From positions 1 through 6,528 of the forward strand of contig DYIH01000093.1 of assembly GCA_020723785.1 (NCBI GenBank): 6,528 bases of DNA, written 5' to 3'. The notes beneath the pieces are model-generated. The model did not search any database. It saw only the letters and a program-made list of their open reading frames with translations, and was not told the DNA's origin. The DNA is from Thermaerobacter marianensis. GTDB lineage: Bacteria; Bacillota; Sulfobacillia; DYIH01. This document shows positions 1 to 5,198 of the stretch, in pieces (the stretch's first letter is position 1; each line of letters opens with the position of its first letter). The position numbers and the translations under genes were made by a program.

Positions 1-1755
1 CACCACGGCGAACCCCTTGCCGTGCTCACCGGCCCGCGCCGCCTCGATGGCCGCGTTCAGGGCGAGCAGGTTGGTCTGTTCGGCGATGCCGTTGATCACC
101 TCGATGATCTCGCCGATCTGGCGGGAACGCCCGCCCAGTTCCCGCACCCGTTCCGCCGCCTCCAGCGCCGTCTCCTTGATCCGCGCCATGCCGTCCACCG
201 TCTGCTGGACGGAGGCGCCGCTCCCCTCCGCGGCCCCCAGGGCCTGCGCCGCAGCGTCCGAAACGTCCTGGGCCAGGCGCGCCACCTGGTCGATGGCGCC
301 GACCATCTGGCGGACGATCTCCGATGTGTGGGCAACGCTCCGGGCTTGGCTCTGGGCGCCCTGGGCGATCTGGGCGATCACGTCTCGCAGCTGGTCCATG
401 ACGTTGGCGGCCTCTTCCGCGCCCGCCGTCTGGTCGCTCGCGCCGTCGGCCACCTGCCGTATGGCGTCCGAGATCTGGGCGGTCATCTCCGCCGCCTGCT
501 CCGCCGCGCTCACCACGGTCTCGCTCGAAACGGCCAGTTGCTGGCCGGTGTTCCGGATATGGGCCACCATCTCCCGCAGGTTGCGCATCATTTCATTGAA
601 CACGCCGGCCGCCCGGCCGATCTCGTCCCGGCTGCGGACATCCACCCCCTGCAGCGTCAGGTCGCCGCAGGCCATCCGCCGCGAGGCCTCCTCGAGGGCG
701 CGCAGGGCCCGCCTGACGGACGTCACGAAGCCCATGAAGAAGTAGATCGCGATCGCCAGTGCCACGACGACCAGGGAGAGGATACCGGTCCTCCTGGCGT
801 TCAGTTTGGCCTGACGCGCCTGGAGCAAGCCTTCCAGGACCTGCGATGTCTCGGCGTGCAACCGGTAGACCGCCTCGACGGCCTCGGTGCCCTTGTCGAA
901 CATCGCCTGCCCGGAAACCTCGACGGACGGGGCCTGGATGAGTTTCCGAACGATGTCGGTCTGGAAACCTGCCACCGCCTCCTCCAAGGCCTTGGCCGTG
1001 TCCTCCAGCCGCGCCTTCAGGCCGGGGTCGGCGTCAAAGGCTCCTTCAAGATGCTTTCTGGCACTCTTGCTGTTGGCTTCGACATTGCCCCGGAGGACGC
1101 TCAGCTGTATCGTCTCATCCATCGTCAGCGCCTTGCGGGTGGCCACGCCCGAACTCAACGCCCGTTGCACCCCGAGGTGCTCGGCCAACTCGGGCAGCGC
1201 GTCGACGACCAAGCCCGCCAGGTGGTTGGAGTCGGCCTCCGGGTCCAGGGTCAGGTTGGAGCGGTCTGCCGCCCGGGCGACGAAGTCCATCGTGTTCCTG
1301 ATGAACTTGTTGTGAGCCGCCAGCGACTCCTGACGCGTCATGCCGGTCGCCCTGGACTTGATATCCTCCCAGGACTTTTTCAGCTCGCCCCAGTCCATGG
1401 TGGTCCCAAGCGTCCGGCCGACTTCCCGGTCCAGCCGGTCCAGTTCGACTATGGCCCCGTCAACCTTCGCCTGCAGGTCGGCCAGGCGCTCCCTGGCGGC
1501 GGCATCGCCGCTCAACGCCATCTGGGAGGTCCCGCGGTGCAGCTGCGCGTATTTGATCACTTGCATCGACGGCTGCAGGAACCGCACGCCCATATGCTCC
1601 TTCGCGGCAAACTCGATCGAGGCGCCGATTGCCTTGACGAAGAAATAGCTCAAGAGGGCCAGGGGAACAGCCAGCAGGAGCCCCGCCAGGGTCACCTTCC
1701 TGGTGAACCTGAGGCGCTCCATTACGATCTCGGCAGGTCTCAACAGTCGTGTCAT
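1..1755 (-). CDS. Methyl-accepting chemotaxis protein (C-terminus beyond window)
   Basis: Membrane chemoreceptor that would pass ligand signals to CheW/CheA. 585 codons are present; the reading frame runs off the left edge. A short cytoplasmic N-terminus precedes TM1 (about residues 21-40, LLLAVPLALLSYFFV). A helical extracytoplasmic domain follows (41-321) with HRGTSQMALSGD and SNLTLDPEADS, motifs reminiscent of NIT-like helical sensors. TM2 is about 324-344 (LSLVVVALAIAIYFFMGF), and HAMP about 343-396 (GDLTLQGVDV, DEIGRAAGVFNEM). The signalling coiled coil reaches the conserved tip (IAEQTNLLALNAAIEAARAG, then EHGKGFAVV), so only the returning helix is missing. The ATG at 1755 is preferred because GAGGGAGGGAG lies just upstream; an internal ATG at residue 12 lacks such a site. 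Ligand is unknown. A sigma-28-like promoter lies upstream. Confidence 0.95.
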   Translation of the reverse strand, partial: MTRLLRPAEIVMERLRFTRKVTLAGLLLAVPLALLSYFFVKAIGASIEFAAKEHMGVRFLQPSMQVIKYAQLHRGTSQMALSGDAAARERLADLQAKVDGAIVELDRLDREVGRTLGTTMDWGELKKSWEDIKSRATGMTRQESLAAHNKFIRNTMDFVARAADRSNLTLDPEADSNHLAGLVVDALPELAEHLGVQRALSSGVATRKALTMDETIQLSVLRGNVEANSKSARKHLEGAFDADPGLKARLEDTAKALEEAVAGFQTDIVRKLIQAPSVEVSGQAMFDKGTEAVEAVYRLHAETSQVLEGLLQARQAKLNARRTGILSLVVVALAIAIYFFMGFVTSVRRALRALEEASRRMACGDLTLQGVDVRSRDEIGRAAGVFNEMMRNLREMVAHIRNTGQQLAVSSETVVSAAEQAAEMTAQISDAIRQVADGASDQTAGAEEAANVMDQLRDVIAQIAQGAQSQARSVAHTSEIVRQMVGAIDQVARLAQDVSDAAAQALGAAEGSGASVQQTVDGMARIKETALEAAERVRELGGRSRQIGEIIEVINGIAEQTNLLALNAAIEAARAGEHGKGFAVV

Positions 1756-1804
1756 GGAAGTTCGCGCTCCCTCCCTCGTTGTCCTGGCCCCGCCGCGCGG
1801 CCGG

Positions 1805-1842
1805 ACCGCGCACCCCGCCGCGGACCGCGCACCCCGCCGCGG
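1805..1842. repeat. Perfect 19-bp tandem duplication in the MCP leader
   Basis: The unit accgcgcaccccgccgcgg occurs at 1805-1823 and again at 1824-1842 with no mismatch. It lies between the putative sigma-28 promoter and the receptor start codon, so it would be in the 5' untranslated leader, read as its GC-rich complement. It may be a recent slippage duplication; no function is evident. Confidence 0.85.
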
Positions 1843-1857
1843 GCAGCGGAATTCTCA

Positions 1858-1881
1858 ACCCGTTCCATTTATCGAACGGGT
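1858..1881. repeat. 8-bp inverted repeat (hairpin or operator) at the MCP promoter
   Basis: ACCCGTTC at 1858-1865 pairs perfectly with GAACGGGT at 1874-1881 across an 8-nt AT-rich loop (CATTTATC). No T-tract follows on either strand, so an intrinsic terminator is unlikely. Its centre coincides with the -10 element of the putative sigma-28 promoter, which makes an operator-type role possible. This is inference from position only. Confidence 0.5.
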
Positions 1882-1896
1882 AGAGGGGGGGGTTTA
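1869..1896 (-). promoter_or_regulatory. Sigma-28/SigD-like promoter for the chemoreceptor
   Basis: On the minus strand TAAA (1896-1893) is followed after 16 nt by TTCGATAA (1876-1869). The flagellar sigma factor consensus is TAAA-N15-GCCGATAA, so this matches the -35 core exactly, the -10 at 6 of 8 positions, and the spacing within one base. Flagellar-sigma control is normal for chemoreceptor genes. The implied leader is about 107 nt. The evidence is the motif and its position; no transcript data are available. Confidence 0.5.
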
Positions 1897-1934
1897 TGGT
1901 TAGAAGAGACTGTTTCAAATGGTCGGAAGAGACT
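1896..1934 (-). repeat. Two 16-bp direct repeats, 23 bp apart, upstream of the MCP promoter
   Basis: On the minus strand AGTCTCTTCCGACCAT (1934-1919) and AGTCTCTTCTAACCAT (1911-1896) match at 14 of 16 positions with a 23-bp period, about two helical turns. The nearer copy abuts the putative -35 element. Paired half-sites in this position are the usual layout for a dimeric response-regulator-type activator. The regulator, if any, is unknown. Confidence 0.5.
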
Positions 1935-1986
1935 ATAACGGAATGCCTGCCGGCGGGTATCCATCATCGCCTCTGGACCGTGGGGG

Positions 1987-2102
1987 GTGAAGTACTTCAC
2001 TGGCCGAAAACCTAAGTTGCGACAGGGTTTGAGAGAAGTGAAGTACTTCACACTGATGAAACCCTTACAAGACAAGGGTTTTTAAGAAGTGAAGTACTTC
2101 AT
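1987..2102. repeat. Three 14-bp palindromes spaced exactly 51 bp apart
   Basis: GTGAAGTACTTCAC is at 1987-2000 and 2038-2051. A copy ending in T instead of C is at 2089-2102, which keeps the 12-bp core TGAAGTACTTCA. Start-to-start distance is 51 bp both times and the two linkers are both 37 nt. The linkers differ mostly, but share AAACC in their first half and AGGGTTT plus a terminal AGAA in their second half. Hand count gives about 41% GC across the block, well below the GC-rich flanks. The core GTGAA-N4-TTCAC equals the inner part of the Rex operator consensus (TTGTGAA-N4-TTCACAA) but lacks its outer bases. Either a degenerate tandem array or a set of protein-binding sites; identity unresolved. 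Confidence 0.75.
2059..2081. repeat. 8-bp hairpin AAACCCTT/AAGGGTTT within the palindrome array
   Basis: AAACCCTT (2059-2066) and AAGGGTTT (2074-2081) form a perfect 8-bp stem with a 7-nt loop. On the plus strand the stem runs into five T residues (2079-2083), the look of an intrinsic terminator, but no plus-strand gene precedes it. On the minus strand it lies about 220 nt beyond the polymerase stop and is preceded by A residues, so a weak bidirectional terminator is possible. The first linker carries a degenerate version (AAACC with GGTTT). Confidence 0.45.
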
Positions 2103-2240
2103 CACCCATGCGCGGTTGGGGGCTATGCCCGACGCCGCATCAACCGTCAGCGTGCCGTCTCACCGCCCATGCGCGGTGGGGGCTATGCCCGACGCCGCAT
2201 CAACCGTCAGCATGCCGTCTCACCACCCATGCACCGTGGG
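2103..2240. repeat. About 60-bp tandem repeat, two copies plus a partial third
   Basis: The block from GGCTATGCCCGACGCCGCAT to TGCCGTCT occurs at 2121-2160 and 2181-2220 with a single difference (cgtgcc versus catgcc). The preceding CCCATGCGCGG segment is also repeated, with a one-base indel. A third, diverged start (CACCACCCATGCACCGTGG) follows at 2221-2239. The second copy can form CACCGC/GCGGTG around a 6-nt loop (2161-2178). The repeat starts directly after the last 51-bp palindrome. Translating it gives only repetitive, family-less peptide, so it is taken as noncoding. Confidence 0.8.
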
Positions 2241-2271
2241 GACGCTCATCTCCATCCCTTCAGAGACAACC

Positions 2272-2290
2272 GGCGCGAGTCGCCCGCGCC
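2272..2290 (-). terminator. GC hairpin just after the ligD-pol stop (weak terminator candidate)
   Basis: On the minus strand GGCGCG-N7-CGCGCC forms a perfect 6-bp stem ten nucleotides past the polymerase stop codon. It is followed by GGTTGTCTC and not by a T run, so it is not a canonical intrinsic terminator. It might block 3' exonucleases or assist factor-dependent termination. Confidence 0.3.
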
Positions 2291-2299
2291 GCCGTGATT

Positions 2300-3217
2300 C
2301 TAAGGGAGGCCAAGGCTGCCGAAGGTGCCCTCAAGGTCCTGCCGGGCGGTGAGCACCGGCGCGAACAGGTCCCCCAGCCGGGCCAGCCTTTCCGGTACGG
2401 TGGCCATGGTGAAGGCGTCCGGCGTGACCCGTTCGAGTTCCTCCCAGGTGACAGGGCAGGAGACCGGGGCCCCCGGCCGGGGCCGGGGGCAGTAGACGCC
2501 GACCAGGGTCTTGCCTTTGACGTTCTGCAGGTAGTCCACATAGACCTTGCCGGCGCGGCGCCGCACGGCGCGCTCCAGGGTGATCAGCCCGGGGGCCAGC
2601 CGGAGCAGGACGCGGCCGCAGGCCTGGACGAATCCGGCCACCTGCCGGTAGGCGTAGCGGGGCGCGATCGGGATGTAAACGTGGATGCCGGTGGCCCCGG
2701 AGAGCTTGGGGTAGCCGCGCAGGCCGAGGTTGTCCAGAAGACTCTTCAGCATGAACGCCGCCCGCCGCGCCTCCTCGAACCCCGCCGGCTCGGCCGGGTC
2801 CAGGTCGACGACGGCCATGTCTGGGCGGTCCGGGTGGGCGGCCGGCGAGAGCCAGGGGTGGAGTTCCAGGCAGGCCTGGTTGGCCAGCCAGACCAGGGTG
2901 GGCAGGTCCTCGCAGAGGGTGAACCGGATCCAGCGCCCCTTGTCCCGGGACCAGTAGGGCCACGTGCGTATCCAATCGGGGGCATGGTCGGGGGTATCCT
3001 TCTGGTAGAACGACTCGCCGTGGATGCCGTCCGGGTAACGTGTCACCACCAGCGGCCGGCCGCGCAGGTGGGGCAGGAGCCAGGGCGCCACAGCCCGCAT
3101 GTAGGCGATGAAGTGGGCCTTGGTGTAGCCGTCCTCGGGCCAGAAGGGCTTGTCCAGGTTGGTCAGTTCCAGGATGCGCCCCTCGATGGCCACCCGTTCC
3201 TTGCCGTTCCCGGACAT
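2300..3217 (-). CDS. ligD: LigD-type NHEJ polymerase/primase (stand-alone PolDom)
   Basis: Archaeo-eukaryotic-primase-family polymerase that fills and extends ends, preferring ribonucleotides, during Ku-dependent end joining. The 305 residues correspond to a single polymerase domain, without ligase or phosphoesterase modules. Motifs: TNLDKPFWPEDGYTK (19-33), ELHPWLS (118-124), the metal-binding DLDP with D138 and D140, SGATGIHVYIP (173-183), and a third acidic residue D228 in VYVDYLQN; PVTWEEL (255-261) is also typical. The ATG at 3217 is chosen because AAAGGTGG sits just upstream and the family N-terminus begins nearby; extending to 3331 would add 38 family-less residues overlapping the ligase gene. 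It starts 32 nt after the ligase stop, as last gene of the cluster. The symbol is used for the LigD polymerase part only. Confidence 0.95.
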   Translation of the reverse strand: MSGNGKERVAIEGRILELTNLDKPFWPEDGYTKAHFIAYMRAVAPWLLPHLRGRPLVVTRYPDGIHGESFYQKDTPDHAPDWIRTWPYWSRDKGRWIRFTLCEDLPTLVWLANQACLELHPWLSPAAHPDRPDMAVVDLDPAEPAGFEEARRAAFMLKSLLDNLGLRGYPKLSGATGIHVYIPIAPRYAYRQVAGFVQACGRVLLRLAPGLITLERAVRRRAGKVYVDYLQNVKGKTLVGVYCPRPRPGAPVSCPVTWEELERVTPDAFTMATVPERLARLGDLFAPVLTARQDLEGTFGSLGLP

Positions 3218-3249
3218 CGCCCCCACCTTTCTCCGAAGCGGTGAGATAC

Positions 3250-4251
3250 CTAATCCAAACGACATTGTTCGGGATCGGTCCGGCTGAACCCTGCCAGCGC
3301 CGGCGCCCGCAGCTTGAGGTCCTCCGTCCACTCGGCGAAAGTCACGGTCACCGTGATCAGCGGCGCCGTCCAGCGCACGTCCAGTCCCGCCAGGCGGGGC
3401 GGATTGACGAAGTGCGGGCGCGGCGTTTCCAGGCCCCGCAAGCGCTCCGCCAGGGTGTGGCGCAGCTCGTCGGTGAGGCCGGTCCCGACGCGCCCGACGT
3501 AGACCAGGCCCGGTCCGGCCGCCCCGCCACCGTAGAGGCCCACCAACAGCGCCCCCACGCCCTCAGGTGTACGGGTGTACCCGCCCACCACGCCATCGAG
3601 GCGGCGCCGCAGCTTGATCTTAAGCCAGTGGCGGCTCCTGCCGCCCGGCAGGTACGGGCTGACGCGGCGCTTGGCCACCACCCCCTCCAGGCCCTCCGAA
3701 ACGACGGCGGCCCACAGGGCGGGGCCGTCCCCGGTGCTGCCGGTCAGGTGCGCGACACCGCCGGGCTCGAGCCGCGCGGCGAGCATTTCCTGCCGTGCCC
3801 ACCAGGGCCGGCCCGCCAGGTCGGAACCATCAAGGTAAAGCAGATCGAAAACGGCGAAGGCGGCCGGCAGCTCGGCGGACAGCCGGTCGACGGCGCGGGT
3901 CCCGGCGGCGAGTTCCCGTTTGAGCACACGGGGGAAACTGGGCCGCCCCTCGCCGAGAACCACCACCTCGCCGTCGAGGATCGCCTCCCGGGCGCGGATG
4001 CGGTCACCCAGCGCGGCCATTTCGGGGTAAACGGCGGTGCGGTCGCGGAGGCGCCGGTTCTGAAGCCGCACGCGGCCCCTCTCCACGAAGGCCAGCATGC
4101 GGATCCCGTCCCATTTCAGCTGATACGCGTACTCACGGTCATCCCAGGGGAAGCCGCGCATCCCCCCGTCCGGCGGGGCGGGCACAGCCACGGGCTTCAT
4201 GGGAGCGATGAGTGAGTGGATGGGGTCCGGGCCCAGGGGCCCACCGCTCAC
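3250..4251 (-). CDS. ligD: LigD-type ATP-dependent DNA ligase (stand-alone ligase domain)
   Basis: Seals nicks in Ku-bound DNA ends using ATP. 333 residues: the nucleotidyltransferase domain has the adenylated lysine K46 in KWDGIR, LDGEVV (92-97), FAVFDLLYLDG (132-142), EGVVAKR (190-196) and WLKIKL (209-214); an OB-fold follows and ends with the typical TFAEWTEDLKLRAP (304-317). The residue two before K46 is Q, where ligases usually have E. The GTG start at 4251 overlaps the Ku TGA (GTGA, 4 nt), implying translational coupling; an ATG at 4200 (residue 18, MKPVAVPAPP) is an alternative that also lacks a ribosome site. The polymerase is on a separate gene downstream, so this is a split LigD with no phosphoesterase domain here. 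Confidence 0.93.
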   Translation of the reverse strand: MSGGPLGPDPIHSLIAPMKPVAVPAPPDGGMRGFPWDDREYAYQLKWDGIRMLAFVERGRVRLQNRRLRDRTAVYPEMAALGDRIRAREAILDGEVVVLGEGRPSFPRVLKRELAAGTRAVDRLSAELPAAFAVFDLLYLDGSDLAGRPWWARQEMLAARLEPGGVAHLTGSTGDGPALWAAVVSEGLEGVVAKRRVSPYLPGGRSRHWLKIKLRRRLDGVVGGYTRTPEGVGALLVGLYGGGAAGPGLVYVGRVGTGLTDELRHTLAERLRGLETPRPHFVNPPRLAGLDVRWTAPLITVTVTFAEWTEDLKLRAPALAGFSRTDPEQCRLD

Positions 4252-5198
4252 GGGGCGGTCACACCGCCGAGGCCGGGCGCCCCGTTGACCGCCGCGCCGG
4301 TGAAGGCGGGCGGCCCGCCGCGGCGCCGCTCTTCGGCCATGCGGATGCTCTCCTCCAAGGCGCGCATCAGGTCGACGACGCGCGCCGGCTCGGGCGCCTC
4401 CGGAGTCACGACCTCCCTGCCGGCAACCTTATCCTCGATGACCTCCAGCAGGGCCTCCCGGTATTCGTCACGGTACTTTTCGGGCTGGAAGGAGACGCTC
4501 AGGCTCTCGATCAGATGGACGGCCATGGCCAGCTCCCGTTCGTTGACGGCCACGGGCCGGTAGGCCTCGGCGAGTTGCGCATAGGAACGGATTTCATCGG
4601 GGAAGAACATCGTTTCCAGCACGAGTATGGGGACGCCGCCCGACAAACCGCCGCCGCCCCGCGCTCCCACCCCGGCCGCCGGCCCGTTCGCGGCTCCGGC
4701 CGCCGACCCGTTCGCGGCTCCGGCAGGCAACCCGTTGTAGAGGCGGATAGCCGCCAGGGATTCCTTGGACCGCAGCGCCACCTTGGCCACTGCGGCCCGC
4801 CCCGTCCGCTCCATCGCGTGCCGCAGGAGGGCATAAGCCTTGGCCCCGCCCTCGGCCGGCTCAAGGAAATAGGTTTTTTCGAAGAAAACGGGGTCGATCT
4901 CGTCCAGCCTCACGAAATCGAGGATTTCCACAGCCCTATCGGTGCGCAGGGGCAGGGCGTCCAGGTCCTCGTCCTCGACCAGGACGTACCGGCCGCCGGC
5001 ATATTCGTAACCGCGGGCGATCTCCTCCGCCTCGACCTCCCGGCCGCAGGCGGGGCAGAATTTACGGTAGCGGATGGGCGTGTGGCAGGCGCGGTGGAGC
5101 ATGTGGAAGCGCACGTCGCGGGATTCGGTGGCCGTGTACAGCTTGACCGGGATGTGCACCAGCCCGAAGCTGATGGCGCCCTTCCACAGGCTCCGCAA
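4248..5198 (-). CDS. ku: Ku, bacterial NHEJ DNA-end-binding protein
   Basis: Homodimeric ring protein that threads onto broken DNA ends and recruits LigD. The 316 residues begin MRSLWKGAISFGLVHIPVKL, essentially the family consensus, which fixes the TTG start. KFCPACGREV (46-55) with ARGYEY (61-66), VEILDFV (90-96) and the core end VVDLMRALEESI (274-285) are all typical. Residues about 156-189 are an Ala/Gly/Asn-rich insertion between SKESLAAIRLYNG and VPILVLETMFFPDEIRS, encoded partly by a 24-bp tandem repeat. The C-terminus after 285 is short, Gly/Ala-rich and lacks the lysine-rich tail of some bacterial Ku proteins. The TTG immediately follows the ytfJ TAG; GGGAGG lies 11 nt upstream, inside the end of ytfJ. 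The stop overlaps the ligase start. Confidence 0.95.
   Translation of the reverse strand: MRSLWKGAISFGLVHIPVKLYTATESRDVRFHMLHRACHTPIRYRKFCPACGREVEAEEIARGYEYAGGRYVLVEDEDLDALPLRTDRAVEILDFVRLDEIDPVFFEKTYFLEPAEGGAKAYALLRHAMERTGRAAVAKVALRSKESLAAIRLYNGLPAGAANGSAAGAANGPAAGVGARGGGGLSGGVPILVLETMFFPDEIRSYAQLAEAYRPVAVNERELAMAVHLIESLSVSFQPEKYRDEYREALLEVIEDKVAGREVVTPEAPEPARVVDLMRALEESIRMAEERRRGGPPAFTGAAVNGAPGLGGVTAP
4254..4268 (-). promoter_or_regulatory. Hairpin directly upstream of the ligase start codon
   Basis: In the minus-strand message GGCGGT-GTG-ACCGCC forms a perfect 6-bp stem ending 2 nt before the GTG start, inside the last Ku codons. It occupies the place where a ribosome-binding site would be, and none is visible. 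A terminating ribosome on ku would melt it, which fits coupled re-initiation. The structure is seen; the role is inferred. Confidence 0.35.
4683..4737. repeat. 24-bp minisatellite inside ku
   Basis: The 18-nt sequence cccgttcgcggctccggc is identical at 4683-4700 and 4707-4724 (24-bp period), with a degenerate third start cccgttg at 4731-4737. It encodes repeats of AGAANG in the low-complexity insertion of Ku. The period is a multiple of three, so copy-number change would keep the reading frame. Confidence 0.8.

Larger units (their letters stand above)
1756..2299. other. Repeat-rich intergenic region between ligD-pol and the MCP gene
   Basis: About 544 bp with no credible coding sequence. Short ORFs here have no recognisable family, are interrupted, or simply translate repeats. 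The region holds, from left to right, a 19-bp tandem duplication, a hairpin on a sigma-28-like promoter, two 16-bp direct repeats, three 14-bp palindromes spaced 51 bp apart, a roughly 60-bp tandem repeat and a GC hairpin. Each is listed separately. It should contain the 3' end of the NHEJ transcript and the promoter of the receptor gene, both read on the minus strand. Confidence 0.8.

Noticed and set aside
22..1938. Long plus-strand ORF (638 codons) antisense to the chemoreceptor
   Set aside because: The minus-strand frame gives clear receptor motifs and two membrane helices; the plus-strand product is Arg/Gly/Pro/His-rich with no family and is the usual antisense shadow in GC-rich DNA.
1932..1963. 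Housekeeping promoter (TATAGT with TGGATA upstream) for the chemoreceptor
   Set aside because: The spacing is about 20 bp and the -35 match is 4 of 6; weaker than the sigma-28-like site, so kept only as a possibility.
1869..2075. Minus-strand ORF of 68 codons with a repeated VKYFT peptide
   Set aside because: The repeat comes from the 51-bp palindromes (51 is a multiple of three), the frame is stopped by TAA before the third palindrome, the start is a TTG without a ribosome site, and the rest matches nothing I know.
1987..2102. CRISPR array
   Set aside because: Repeats are only 14 bp and fully palindromic, the linkers share sequence with each other, there are just three units, and no cas gene is nearby.
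3218..3331. N-terminal extension of the polymerase to 3331
   Set aside because: It would overlap the ligase coding end by about 80 nt and adds residues unlike the family, whereas 3217 has a good ribosome-binding site.
3241..4215. Plus-strand ORF antisense to the ligase gene
   Set aside because: The ligase motifs are complete on the other strand; this product has no family resemblance.
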